Numbered from the stretch's first letter, positions 8,037 through 15,151 are shown. The stretch is 26,954 nt of DNA from an uncultured Acetatifactor sp. (GCA_934394665.1 CAKRRS010000033.1:1-26954), one strand, 5' to 3'. Program-made: numbers and translations. The notes: generated by a model from the sequence alone, not told the origin.

Positions 8037-8681
8037 ATGAATACTATTATTACCATCGGACGTCAGTTTGGTTCCGCAGGCCGTGAGATCGGTGAAAAGG
8101 TTGCAGAGTATTTCGGAATTAAGTGTTACGACAAGGAACTTCTTACAAGAGCGGCACAGGAAAGCGGTTTTTGTGAAGAGATGATTCAGAACCACGATGA
8201 GAGACCTACCAATTCCTTCCTTTACAATCTGGTCATGGATACCTATTCCTTTGGCTACAATGCCTCCTCTTTTGTTGATATGCCGATCAGCCATAAGGTT
8301 TTCCTGGCACAGTTTGATACGATCAAGAAGATTGCGGATGAGGGACCTTGCGTTATTGTAGGCCGTTGTGCGGATTATGCACTGGCAGATTACAAGAATT
8401 GTATTAATCTCTTTATCTTCGGCGATGATGATGTGAAGACCAAACGTATCATGGCAAAATATGATCTGACCGAAGCCAAAGCGAAGGAAATGATCACGAA
8501 GAAGGATAAACAGCGCCAGAGCTATTACAACTATTATTCTTCCAAAAAATGGGGCAGAGCGGACAGCTATGACCTGTGCATCAACAGCAGCGTACTCGGT
8601 ATCGAAGGTACGGTAAAACTGATCATCCAGTATGTGGAAGATTTTGAAAAAAAGAATAATGCGGATCTCATTGAGAAATAA
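8037..8681 (+). CDS. Cytidylate-kinase-like family protein, first copy
   Basis: 214 residues from ATG 8037; an earlier in-frame ATG at 7968 overlaps the promoter and adds no conserved sequence. The protein opens with TIITIGRQFGSAGREIG, a P-loop-like segment in which the GKS/T lysine of true CMP kinases is replaced (GSAGRE). Other blocks shared with the second copy at 18806 are ELLTRAAQESG, CVIVGRCADYAL, KDKQR..YYNYY and YDLCINSS. It therefore looks like a nucleotide-kinase-fold protein, but the substrate is unknown and a bona fide cytidylate kinase activity should not be assumed. The ribosome binding site is poor (AAAGTGGGTG). It has its own strong promoter. Confidence 0.85.
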   Translation: MNTIITIGRQFGSAGREIGEKVAEYFGIKCYDKELLTRAAQESGFCEEMIQNHDERPTNSFLYNLVMDTYSFGYNASSFVDMPISHKVFLAQFDTIKKIADEGPCVIVGRCADYALADYKNCINLFIFGDDDVKTKRIMAKYDLTEAKAKEMITKKDKQRQSYYNYYSSKKWGRADSYDLCINSSVLGIEGTVKLIIQYVEDFEKKNNADLIEK

Positions 8682-8734
8682 GCAGCCGCGAAGAAAATTA
8701 TTTAAAAATTATTTGAAAAATTGAAAAAATTTGC

Positions 8735-8764
8735 TTGACGAAACAAGGCACCTCATGCTATTAT
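8735..8764 (+). promoter_or_regulatory. Promoter of the rplU operon
   Basis: TTGACG (8735-8740) and TATTAT (8759-8764) are separated by 18 bases, with a TGC extended -10 (8756-8758). Predicted start is near 8771. The spacer contains AAGGCACCTC, the exact complement of the rplU ribosome-binding region. Confidence 0.7.
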
Positions 8765-8770
8765 ACTACG

Positions 8771-8856
8771 GTATGCCGCATAACTAGGTATAAGTGTGTT
8801 GGATTTTAAAATCTTTCACCACCAAAGTTAGCGAGTAAATAATAGGAGGTGCCTTA
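8771..8856 (+). promoter_or_regulatory. Ribosomal protein L21 leader (5' UTR)
   Basis: An untranslated stretch of about 85 bases lies between the predicted start and rplU. Its end carries GGAGGTG (8845-8851) as ribosome binding site. CACCACC around 8817-8824 could pair with this site, which would fit autogenous control of the kind described for the Firmicutes L21 leader family. Assignment rests on position and on the possible pairing, not on a covariance-model match. Confidence 0.55.
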
Positions 8857-8858
8857 TT

Positions 8859-9164
8859 ATGTACGCAATTATTGCAACAGGTGGAAAGCAGTACAAAGTT
8901 TCTGAAGGTGATGTGATCAAAGTTGAGAAGATCGATGCAGAAGCTGGTAATACTGTTACTTTTGACCAGGTGATCGCAGTAAGTGACAATACCCTCAAGG
9001 TTGGTGCTGACGTTGCTAACGCAACTGTTACCGCAACCGTTATGGAGCAGGGTAGAGGTAAGAAGGTTATTGTATACAAGTACAAGAGAAAAACCGGTTA
9101 CCACAAGAAGAATGGTCATAGACAAGCATACACTCAGGTTAAGATCGAAAAGATTAACGCATAA
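8859..9164 (+). CDS. rplU: 50S ribosomal protein L21
   Basis: 101 residues, normal length. Starts [18 protein letters not shown], the classic L21 N-terminus, and ends with the basic [19 protein letters not shown] region that contacts 23S rRNA. A strong GGAGGTG precedes the start. First gene of the conserved rplU-prp-rpmA operon, preceded by a likely autoregulatory leader. Confidence 0.98.
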   Translation: MYAIIATGGKQYKVSEGDVIKVEKIDAEAGNTVTFDQVIAVSDNTLKVGADVANATVTATVMEQGRGKKVIVYKYKRKTGYHKKNGHRQAYTQVKIEKINA

Positions 9165-9169
9165 TCGTT

Positions 9170-9514
9170 ATGACAACTATTATCATTCGTAAGAACCATA
9201 CCGGAATCTATCAGGGATTCTATTGTATGGGGCATGCAGGATATGCAAAGAAAAGATTATTTGGCAGAGAACCGGATATCCTTTGCGCAGCGATTTCGGT
9301 ACTGGTACAAAGTACCATCGGTTCGCTTTCTGAGTTGGCCGGAGAAGAGCTTCAGCTGACACAGAATGAGGAGACAGGCTTCATCAAATGTGATTTTCAG
9401 AGTGTTCTGCAGGACAAATCCGTATTTTTGATGGATGCTATGGTGTTTTCACTACAGAATCTAAGCAGACAGTACGGTGAACAGTATTTGCAAGTAAAAA
9501 TCGAGGAGGTGTAG
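9170..9514 (+). CDS. prp: Ribosomal-processing cysteine protease Prp
   Basis: 114 residues. In Firmicutes and some other phyla Prp removes an N-terminal extension from ribosomal protein L27. The catalytic pair is visible as His22 in CMGHAGYA and Cys39 in DILCAAISVLVQ, with the expected spacing. It sits between rplU and rpmA, 5 bases after one and 3 before the other, the invariant order for this protease. Its substrate, L27 with an FF-A site, is the next gene. Older annotations call this family YsxB or DUF464. Confidence 0.96.
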   Translation: MTTIIIRKNHTGIYQGFYCMGHAGYAKKRLFGREPDILCAAISVLVQSTIGSLSELAGEELQLTQNEETGFIKCDFQSVLQDKSVFLMDAMVFSLQNLSRQYGEQYLQVKIEEV

Positions 9515-9517
9515 ACC

Positions 9518-9802
9518 ATGTTTAACTTTAACCTTCAATTTTTTGCACATAAAAAGGGAGTTGGTTCTACCAAGAACGGTAGAGATTCCGAATCCAAGAG
9601 ATTAGGTGCGAAGAGAGCTGATGGCCAGTTTGTAAAAGCTGGAAATATTCTTTACAGACAGCGCGGTACAAAGATCCATCCCGGTGTCAATGTTGGTATC
9701 GGTGGAGATGATACTCTGTTTGCTTTAGTTGACGGTGTTCTCCGTTTCGAGAGAAAGGGCAGAGACAAGAAGCAGGCTTCCGTATATCCTGTAGAGAAAT
9801 AA
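9518..9802 (+). CDS. rpmA: 50S ribosomal protein L27 with cleavable N-terminal extension
   Basis: 94 residues. The N-terminus [21 protein letters not shown] carries the Firmicutes pre-sequence; cleavage by Prp after FF would leave mature AHKKG, whose amino end reaches the peptidyl-transferase centre. [17 protein letters not shown] and [15 protein letters not shown] are standard L27 sequence. The ribosome binding site GAGGTG lies at the 3' end of prp. A strong terminator follows. Confidence 0.98.
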   Translation: MFNFNLQFFAHKKGVGSTKNGRDSESKRLGAKRADGQFVKAGNILYRQRGTKIHPGVNVGIGGDDTLFALVDGVLRFERKGRDKKQASVYPVEK

Positions 9803-9814
9803 GTTGATTTAACC

Positions 9815-9850
9815 AGGGCTTCAAACATACTGATTGTTTGAAGCCCTTTT
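9815..9850 (+). terminator. Intrinsic terminator after rpmA
   Basis: AGGGCTTCAAAC (9815-9826) pairs with GTTTGAAGCCCT (9836-9847) around a 9-base loop, followed by T (9848-9850). The T-tract is short, so some read-through into obgE, which starts 37 bases later, is possible. Confidence 0.85.
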
Positions 9851-9886
9851 AGTCCGTAAAGGATTTTTGTCGGAAAGGAGAACAAA

Positions 9887-11179
9887 ATGTTTGCTGACAG
9901 AGCTAAAATTTACGTAAGAAGCGGTAAAGGCGGAGATGGTCATGTGTCCTTTCGCCGTGAAAAATATGTTCCCAGTGGCGGCCCTGACGGTGGAGACGGT
10001 GGTCACGGCGGCGACGTGATCTTTGTTGTAGATGAGGGGCTGAATACCCTGATCGATTTCCGGCACATCCGTAAGTACAAGGCCGGAGACGGTGAAGAGG
10101 GCGGCAAGAAGAACTGCCGCGGTAAGGATGGGGAAGATATCATTATCAAAGTACCTGCCGGAACCGTCATTAAAGAAGCACAGAGTGGGCAGGTAATTAC
10201 GGATATGTCGGGGGACAACAAGCGTGTTGTTCTCTTAAAAGGCGGTAAAGGCGGCAATGGTAACCAGCATTATGCCACCAGTACTATGCAGGCTCCGAAA
10301 TATGCGCAGCCCGGACAGGCAGCGCAGGAACTGGAACTGCTGCTGGAACTTAAAGTAATTGCCGATGTGGGACTGGTGGGATTTCCTAACGTGGGAAAAT
10401 CTACTTTCTTATCCAGAGTAACCAATGCCAGACCGAAGATCGCCAATTATCATTTTACAACGCTGAATCCTAATCTGGGTGTTGTGGATCTGGAAGGCAC
10501 CGGTGGATTTGTCATTGCGGATATTCCGGGACTCATCGAGGGAGCTTCCGAAGGCGTGGGCCTGGGACATGAATTTTTACGTCACATTGAGCGCACCAAA
10601 GTGATCATTCATATTGTGGATGCTGCCGGTACGGAAGGAAGAGATCCGATTGCGGATATCTATGCGATCAACAAGGAACTGGAAGCCTATAATCCGGAAA
10701 TCGCGGCCAGACCGCAGGTGATCGCGGCAAATAAGATCGACGCGATTTATACGGAAGACGGTTCGGATCCTGTAGCAGCGATCCGTGCGGAATTCGAGCC
10801 GAAAGGAATCAAGGTATTCCCTATGTCCGCAGTAACAGGACAGGGCGTAAAAGAATTATTATATGAAGTGAATGACATGCTTTCTAAGATCGGAGAAGAG
10901 ACGACCGTCTTTGCGCAGGAGTATTTCCCCGAAAGCATGACCGGATCTGTGGATGATGCCTATACGGTAACCTACGACGAAGAAGAGGATGAGTATGTTG
11001 TGGAGGGTCCCAAGATCGAAAAGATGTTGGGATATACGAATCTCGACAGCGAGAAGGGATTTACTTTCTTCCAGAATTTCCTGAAGGATGCCGGTATTTT
11101 GGACGAACTGGAAGCACTGGGCATTCAGGAGGGCGATACCGTACGCATGTATGGTCTGTCCTTTGACTATTATAAGTAA
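9887..11179 (+). CDS. obgE: GTPase Obg (CgtA), ribosome assembly
   Basis: 430 residues. Essential GTPase acting on late 50S assembly and on stringent and stress signalling. The N-terminal glycine-rich Obg fold (about residues 1-158) shows the expected KGGDGHVSFRREKYVP and GGKGGNGN repeats. The G domain starts with GFPNVGKST (165-173) and continues with DIPGLIEGA and ANKID. A C-terminal OCT-type domain (about 350-425) ends with GDTVRMYGLSFDYY, making this the full-length Gram-positive form. GAAAGGAGAA provides the ribosome binding site. It opens a ribosome-assembly cluster obgE-yhbY-nadD-yqeK-rsfS. Confidence 0.98.
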   Translation: MFADRAKIYVRSGKGGDGHVSFRREKYVPSGGPDGGDGGHGGDVIFVVDEGLNTLIDFRHIRKYKAGDGEEGGKKNCRGKDGEDIIIKVPAGTVIKEAQSGQVITDMSGDNKRVVLLKGGKGGNGNQHYATSTMQAPKYAQPGQAAQELELLLELKVIADVGLVGFPNVGKSTFLSRVTNARPKIANYHFTTLNPNLGVVDLEGTGGFVIADIPGLIEGASEGVGLGHEFLRHIERTKVIIHIVDAAGTEGRDPIADIYAINKELEAYNPEIAARPQVIAANKIDAIYTEDGSDPVAAIRAEFEPKGIKVFPMSAVTGQGVKELLYEVNDMLSKIGEETTVFAQEYFPESMTGSVDDAYTVTYDEEEDEYVVEGPKIEKMLGYTNLDSEKGFTFFQNFLKDAGILDELEALGIQEGDTVRMYGLSFDYYK

Positions 11180-11233
11180 GCCGTTGACAATAGAAAACAG
11201 ATATCCGGATGTAGAGAAGTTTTATAAAGATGA

Positions 11234-11239
11234 TATAAT
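11234..11239 (+). promoter_or_regulatory. Possible -10 element upstream of yhbY
   Basis: A perfect TATAAT lies 134 bases before yhbY, but at a 17-base spacing the -35 position is only GTAGAG. A perfect TTGACA at 11184-11189 is too far away to pair with it. If used, transcription would start just before the palindromes at 11243-11331. Confidence 0.3.
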
Positions 11240-11242
11240 GAG

Positions 11243-11331
11243 TGCAAGTGGGTCAAACATGCTTGCATGATTGACGAACGACGAATTGAATCACGATAGC
11301 AGTGGAGAGCATCGAAGATGCGAATCGTGAT
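11243..11331 (+). repeat. Palindromic leader before yhbY
   Basis: Two inverted-repeat blocks lie in the 193-base gap after obgE. Block one: GTCAA/TTGAC (11252-11256/11271-11275) enclosing CATGC/GCATG (11258-11262/11265-11269); it competes with an alternative stem TGCAAG/CTTGCA (11243-11248/11262-11267). Block two: ATCACGAT/ATCGTGAT (11290-11297/11324-11331) enclosing a GCATC-gaa-GATGC hairpin (11309-11321). No T-run follows either. Mutually exclusive stems could act as a regulatory switch, or this may be a palindromic intergenic repeat. Confidence 0.55.
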
Positions 11332-11372
11332 ATGATGAAAGAAGACCTACAGAGGATGGAAAGGAAAACAAT

Positions 11373-11663
11373 ATGACAAGCAAACAGAGAGCCTATTTAA
11401 TGAGTCTGGCAAGCAACCTGAATCCTATTTTTCAGGTTGGAAAATCCAGTCTGACTCCCGAACTTACCGCAGCAATCGGTGAGTCCTTTAACAATAATGA
11501 ACTGATCAAAATCGGCGTTTTGAAAAACTGTTTTGACGATCCCAGAGCAATCGCAGAGATGGTGGCGGAACGTACCCATTCCCAGGTGGTACAGGTGATT
11601 GGCAAGAAGATCGTATTATATAAGCCGGATAAGGATAAGCCGAAGATCGAACTGCCTCGTTAA
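11373..11663 (+). CDS. yhbY: Ribosome-assembly RNA-binding protein YhbY (CRM domain)
   Basis: 96 residues, a single CRM domain. Opens MTSKQRAYLMSLASNLNPIFQVGKSSLT and contains ELIKIGVLKNC, both standard for YhbY; the family binds pre-50S particles and RNA. GGAAAGGAAAA upstream gives the ribosome binding site. It lies between obgE and nadD, matching the yhbY-nadD-yqeK-rsfS order of Bacillus. It has a palindrome-rich leader. Confidence 0.94.
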   Translation: MTSKQRAYLMSLASNLNPIFQVGKSSLTPELTAAIGESFNNNELIKIGVLKNCFDDPRAIAEMVAERTHSQVVQVIGKKIVLYKPDKDKPKIELPR

Positions 11664-11705
11664 ATGTTTGTATTCGTATTGCTGCAAAGGCAAAGGGAGG
11701 GGCAC

Positions 11706-12320
11706 ATGGGCAGGATAGGCATTATGGGTGGAACCTTTAACCCCATTCATACAGGGCATCTGATGCTGGCAGAATATGCACTGGACGTGGCCGGTCTGGA
11801 TCAGGTCTGGTTCATTCCCACCGGCTGCTCTTATCTGAAAAGAAAAGACGGTATTGAGATATTGCCGGCAGAGGACAGATATCGTATGGTAAGTCTGGCA
11901 ATAGCGGATAATGAAAGATTCCGCTGCCTGGATATGGAAATGAAACGCGAGGGGAATTCTTACAGTTACGAGACGATGGAACAGCTGCAAAGAGAACATC
12001 CCTCCGATCAATTCCTTTTTATCTGCGGTGCGGATTGCCTGTTTGCAATAGAATACTGGAAATGTGTGGATCGTCTGTTCGCGGTCTGTGAAATACTGGC
12101 GGCTGTACGGGGAGATGCGGACGTGGAAAGTATGCAGCAGAAGATTAAGGAGCTGGAGGAACGTTTTTCGGCAAAAATCAGTCTGCTTCCTTTCCGGCGG
12201 ATAGAAATCTCTTCCTCTGAGATCCGTTCCAGAAGAAAAAAGGGACTTTCCGTGCGTTATCTTGTACCGGAAGCAGTGCGGAAATACATGGAAGAAAAGA
12301 GGCTTTATCTGGATGAGTGA
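11706..12320 (+). CDS. nadD: Nicotinate-nucleotide adenylyltransferase
   Basis: 204 residues from ATG 11706, chosen because AGGGAGGGG lies just upstream and the canonical N-terminus MGRIGIMGGTFNPIHTGHL begins there; an upstream in-frame ATG at 11664 adds nothing conserved. Transfers AMP from ATP to nicotinate mononucleotide, making deamido-NAD. The GGTFNPIH.GH nucleotide-binding motif, WFIPTG near residues 37-42, and the C-terminal ISSSEIRSR motif are all present. It overlaps the next gene by 8 bases, so it is coupled to yqeK. Confidence 0.97.
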   Translation: MGRIGIMGGTFNPIHTGHLMLAEYALDVAGLDQVWFIPTGCSYLKRKDGIEILPAEDRYRMVSLAIADNERFRCLDMEMKREGNSYSYETMEQLQREHPSDQFLFICGADCLFAIEYWKCVDRLFAVCEILAAVRGDADVESMQQKIKELEERFSAKISLLPFRRIEISSSEIRSRRKKGLSVRYLVPEAVRKYMEEKRLYLDE

Positions 12321-12876
12321 TACTTTAAAAAAGCTGACAAAAGAAATGGAACAGGTACAGACCCCCAGGCGATTTACGCATACATTGGGCGTAGAGTATA
12401 CAGCAGCCGCGCTTGCCATGCGTTACGGGGCAGATTTGGAGAAGGCACAATTAGCCGGTCTTCTTCATGATTGCGCCAAATGTATGGAAAATGATAAGCT
12501 GCTGTCTGCCTGTGAGAAACATCATATCCCGGTAACAGATGTCGAAAGACGCAATCCTTATCTGCTGCATGCGAAAGTCGGCAGTTTCCTGGCAAAGAAA
12601 GAATATAAGGTAGAAGATGAAGAGATTTTGAACGCTATCTTGTACCATACGACGGGACATCCGGGAATGACGCTTTTGGAAAAGATTATTTTTACCGCAG
12701 ATTACATCGAACCGGGCAGAAAGCAGGCACCCAACCTTACGGAAATCCGCAGGCTGGCATTTACGGATCTCGATGAAGCGGTGAAAAAGATTTTGGCGGA
12801 TACGTTGGAATATTTGAAAGCCGGAGAAGGCGAAATGGATCCGATGACAGAAGAGACATATCAATATTATAAGTAA
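12313..12876 (+). CDS. yqeK: HD-domain bis(5'-nucleosyl)-tetraphosphatase, YqeK type
   Basis: 187 residues. HD-superfamily phosphohydrolase; the YqeK family hydrolyses diadenosine tetraphosphate symmetrically to ADP. Metal ligands visible: His23 in RFTHTLGVE, and His52-Asp53 in AGLLHDCAK. Later family blocks are LLHAKVGSFLAKKEY, ILYHTTGHPGMTLLEKIIFTADYIEPGR, and LAFTDLDEAV. The start at 12313 overlaps nadD by 8 bases; a longer in-frame start at 12262 inside nadD is unlikely. Gene order nadD-yqeK-rsfS is conserved in Firmicutes. Confidence 0.95.
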   Translation: MSDTLKKLTKEMEQVQTPRRFTHTLGVEYTAAALAMRYGADLEKAQLAGLLHDCAKCMENDKLLSACEKHHIPVTDVERRNPYLLHAKVGSFLAKKEYKVEDEEILNAILYHTTGHPGMTLLEKIIFTADYIEPGRKQAPNLTEIRRLAFTDLDEAVKKILADTLEYLKAGEGEMDPMTEETYQYYK

Positions 12877-12947
12877 ACATGCGCAAAAAGCAGAGTGACG
12901 AAAGTCTATCCTTGGTTTGGACAAAATTTTGAAAGAGAGGAACAGGA

Positions 12948-13301
12948 ATGAACGAAGAATCCAGAAAACTGGCGAAAATTGCCATAGAAGCATTAGAAGA
13001 TAAAAAAGCGGAAGATATCAAAGTTATCGATATCAGCCAGGTATCTACGATTGCAGATTATTTTATTATCGCAGGCGGCAGCAACTCCAGCCAGATCCAG
13101 GCTTTGTGCGATAACGTGGAAGAAAAACTGGGAAGAGCCGGTTTCCCCGCAAAACAGACAGAAGGTTATGAAACTGCCAACTGGGTCCTTCTGGACTTTG
13201 GAGATGTGATTGTCCATGTGTTTGACAAGGAAAACCGTCTGCTCTATGATCTGGAACGCATCTGGAGAGATGGCGTACAGATCCCCACAGAAGAACTTTA
13301 A
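12948..13301 (+). CDS. rsfS: Ribosomal silencing factor RsfS
   Basis: 117 residues. Binds L14 on the 50S subunit and blocks subunit joining when nutrients are short. Family motifs: KKAEDIKVIDISQVSTIADYFIIAGGSNSSQIQAL, and, near the end, ETANWVLLDFGDVIVHVFDKENRLLYDLERIW. AGAGAGGAACAGG precedes the ATG. It is the last gene of the obgE cluster; no terminator follows at once, and its stop codon overlaps that of a convergent gene by 4 bases. Confidence 0.97.
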   Translation: MNEESRKLAKIAIEALEDKKAEDIKVIDISQVSTIADYFIIAGGSNSSQIQALCDNVEEKLGRAGFPAKQTEGYETANWVLLDFGDVIVHVFDKENRLLYDLERIWRDGVQIPTEEL

Positions 13302-13507
13302 TTTTCAGAATTTCCCAAATGGAGAAAGAAACTGATCAGATACAGACCGCTGATACCTACAAGCACATACACAATCCGGCTCAGCCATGACATGTCACCG
13401 AACAGGAAGGCCACAAGGTCAAACCGGAATAATCCGATCAGCCCCCAGTTGACTGCACCGATGATAGCTATCGTAAGAGCGGTTCCGTCTAAACATTTAT
13501 TTCCCAT
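13298..13507 (-). CDS. DUF378 small membrane protein
   Basis: 69 residues from the ATG at 13507, supported by GAGGATAAT immediately upstream; a start seven codons earlier (13528) lacks a ribosome binding site. Two membrane segments are visible, ALTIAIIGAVNWGLIGLF and a C-terminal IVYVLVGISGLYLISFFL. The motif GAVNWGLIGLFRFDLVAFLFG followed by LSRIVYVLVGISGLY is typical of DUF378. Function unknown. It runs against rsfS, with the stop codons overlapping by 4 bases. Confidence 0.88.
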   Translation of the reverse strand: MGNKCLDGTALTIAIIGAVNWGLIGLFRFDLVAFLFGDMSWLSRIVYVLVGISGLYLISFFLHLGNSEN

Positions 13508-13541
13508 ATTATCCTCATTTCTGCGCACGTTTTGGTATCAT

Positions 13542-13663
13542 GGATTTGTGCCGCGTACGCACGGACACAACCATAATCCGGTTCCATGTGAAAATCGTTT
13601 TTGCACACGGAACAACTGATATTTTGTCTGTACAAGGTTTCCGCCTTGTGCAGACATTTTTTT
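13542..13663 (+). ncRNA. Candidate structured small RNA (three stem-loops, terminator-ended)
   Basis: Three stem-loops follow one another. First, 13542-13579: GGAT/ATCC outside, TTGTG/CACAA, then CCG/CGG. Second, GTTCCATGTG/CACACGGAAC, 13581-13590/13604-13613, with one mismatch. Third, the intrinsic terminator at 13625-13663. No open reading frame of note fills this stretch. A possible -10 (TATTAT, 13507-13512) is upstream but lacks a good -35. Alternative: only the terminator is functional, ending read-through from the obgE operon. Confidence 0.4.
13625..13663 (+). terminator. Intrinsic terminator, + strand
   Basis: TGTCTGTACAAGG (13625-13637) pairs with CCTTGTGCAGACA (13644-13656) over 13 positions with one G-T pair, a 6-base loop and seven T (13657-13663). 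It is oriented to stop + strand transcription from rsfS or from a small RNA just before it. Confidence 0.9.
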
Positions 13664-13748
13664 GAAATTTTCTAAACAGGTTCCAGTGATAGTATTTCCT
13701 ACAAAAACCAAAGTATACATTTTTTAAGCTGAAAAAATCACATTATTG

Positions 13749-13782
13749 ATCTTATTTAATGCCATAAAACATCAAATAAGAT
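13749..13782. promoter_or_regulatory. Inverted repeat just upstream of the livK promoter
   Basis: ATCTTATTTAATG (13749-13761) and CATCAAATAAGAT (13770-13782) form 13-bp arms with one mismatch and an 8-base centre. It ends 12 bases before the -35 box, an activator-like position. The regulator is unknown. Confidence 0.5.
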
Positions 13783-13794
13783 AAATACAGACCA

Positions 13795-13823
13795 TTGACA
13801 AATAAAATCGAAGCGTGTAATAT
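13795..13823 (+). promoter_or_regulatory. Promoter of livK
   Basis: Perfect TTGACA (13795-13800), a 17-base spacer, then TAATAT (13818-13823). Predicted start is near 13830, 55 bases before the livK ATG. Confidence 0.85.
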
Positions 13824-13884
13824 ACAAAAATAATAATTATGCATTTGTATTTTTGTATACATTGTTAAAAAGGAGGAAGATATT

Positions 13885-15102
13885 ATGAAGAAGTTTAACA
13901 AGTTTTTAAGTGTTGCCGTAGCTTCTGCTATGGTAATGTCTATGGCCGGCTGCGGTAACGCAGACAATGGTTCCGCTGCAACCGGTACCGGTGCGGCAAC
14001 CGAGAGCGCAGCAGCTGACAACGGTGCAGCAGGCGGCAGCGTATTTAAGATCGGCGGTATCGGACCGACCACAGGCGGCGCAGCAGTTTACGGACTGGCA
14101 GTTCAGCATGGTGCAGAGATCGCAGTAGAAGAGATCAATGCAGCAGGTGGTATCAACGGTTATCAGATTGAGTTCAAGTTCCAGGATGATGAAGCTGATG
14201 CAGAGAAATCTGTCAATGCTTACAATGCATTAAAGGACTGGGGTGCACAGATCATCAATGGTTCTACTACCAGTGGTGCCTGTATTGCAGTTACCGATAA
14301 GACCAAGGAAGACAATATGTTCCAGATCACTCCTTCCGGATCTGCTGTAGAGTGCGTTCAGTATGACAACAACTTCCGTGTATGCTTCTCCGATCCTAAC
14401 CAGGGTCTTGCATCTGCACAGTACATTGGTGAGAACGGTCTGGCTGAGAAGGTGGCAGTCATCTATGACAGTTCCGATGTATATTCTTCCGGTATTTATG
14501 AAAAATTTGCAAAAGAAGCTGAGAACCAACCGTTTGAAGTGGTAGCTGCTGAGGCATTTACTGCTGATAACAAGACTGATTTTTCTGTTCAGTTACAGAA
14601 AGCAAAGGATGCCGGAGCAGATATGGTATTCCTTCCTATTTATTATCAGGAATCCGCACTTATTCTGACCCAGGCTGCTGCAATGGGATACGCTCCCAAG
14701 TGGTTCTCCTGCGACGGTATGGACGGTATCCTTGGTGGTGTAGATAATTTCGATGTATCTCTGACCGAGGGCGTTATGCTGTTAACTCCTTTCGCTGCGG
14801 ATGCAACTGATGATTTGACCAAATCCTTCGTTTCCAAGTACAAGGAGAAATATGGTGAGACTCCCAACCAGTTCGCAGCAGACAGCTATGATGCGATTTA
14901 TGTCATCAAGGCTGCAATCGAGAAGAGTGGTGTAACACCTGATATGAGCGTTTCTGATATTTGTGATGGTATGAAAGCTGCCATGACAGAGATCACCGTT
15001 GATGGTCTGACCGGTAACGGTATGACCTGGACCGCTGACGGCGAGGCTAACAAGGCTCCTAAGGCTGTTGTGATCGAGAATGGTGCTTACAAGGCTATGT
15101 AA
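13885..15102 (+). CDS. livK: Branched-chain amino acid ABC transporter, substrate-binding lipoprotein
   Basis: 405 residues. Starts with a lipoprotein signal peptide: basic MKKFNKF, hydrophobic core, lipobox MAGC with Cys23 as the lipidation site. An Ala/Gly/Thr-rich linker (about 24-50) precedes the mature type I periplasmic-binding fold. That fold shows IGGIGPTTGGAAVYGLAVQHGAEIAVEEINAAGG, IINGSTTSGACIAV and VAVIYDSSDVYSSG, typical of LivJ/LivK-like receptors. Substrate (Leu, Ile, Val or another amino acid or amide) is inferred only from family. AAAGGAGGAAG precedes the ATG. It has its own promoter and is followed by a terminator that probably makes it more abundant than the permease genes. 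Confidence 0.93.
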   Translation: MKKFNKFLSVAVASAMVMSMAGCGNADNGSAATGTGAATESAAADNGAAGGSVFKIGGIGPTTGGAAVYGLAVQHGAEIAVEEINAAGGINGYQIEFKFQDDEADAEKSVNAYNALKDWGAQIINGSTTSGACIAVTDKTKEDNMFQITPSGSAVECVQYDNNFRVCFSDPNQGLASAQYIGENGLAEKVAVIYDSSDVYSSGIYEKFAKEAENQPFEVVAAEAFTADNKTDFSVQLQKAKDAGADMVFLPIYYQESALILTQAAAMGYAPKWFSCDGMDGILGGVDNFDVSLTEGVMLLTPFAADATDDLTKSFVSKYKEKYGETPNQFAADSYDAIYVIKAAIEKSGVTPDMSVSDICDGMKAAMTEITVDGLTGNGMTWTADGEANKAPKAVVIENGAYKAM

Positions 15103-15125
15103 TTTGCTGAAGAAAGTTTCCAAAG

Positions 15126-15151
15126 AGGGTTACCGCAGGGTAGCCCTTTTT
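15126..15151 (+). terminator. Attenuating terminator between livK and livH
   Basis: AGGGTTACC (15126-15134) pairs with GGTAGCCCT (15139-15147) with one mismatch or G-T pair and a 4-base loop, then T (15148-15151). Placed inside the liv operon, it would allow partial read-through and raise receptor over permease. Confidence 0.75.

Noticed and set aside
11184..11189. TTGACA as -35 of a yhbY promoter
   Set aside because: No matching -10 at 16-18 bases; the nearest TATAAT is 44 bases away.
11088..11270. Short open frame overlapping the end of obgE and its spacer
   Set aside because: Most of it is an alternate frame of obgE and the rest is the palindromic spacer; no conserved features.
11616..12419. 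Long antisense open frame opposite nadD (267 codons)
   Set aside because: It is the reverse of a conserved gene pair (nadD-yqeK), has no recognisable motif and no ribosome binding site.
13301..13315. CodY-box-like sequence AATTTTCAGAATTTC (12 of 15 to consensus)
   Set aside because: It lies at the end of rsfS and inside the DUF378 coding region, almost 500 bases from the liv promoter, so it is not in a regulatory position; the DNA is AT-rich enough for chance.
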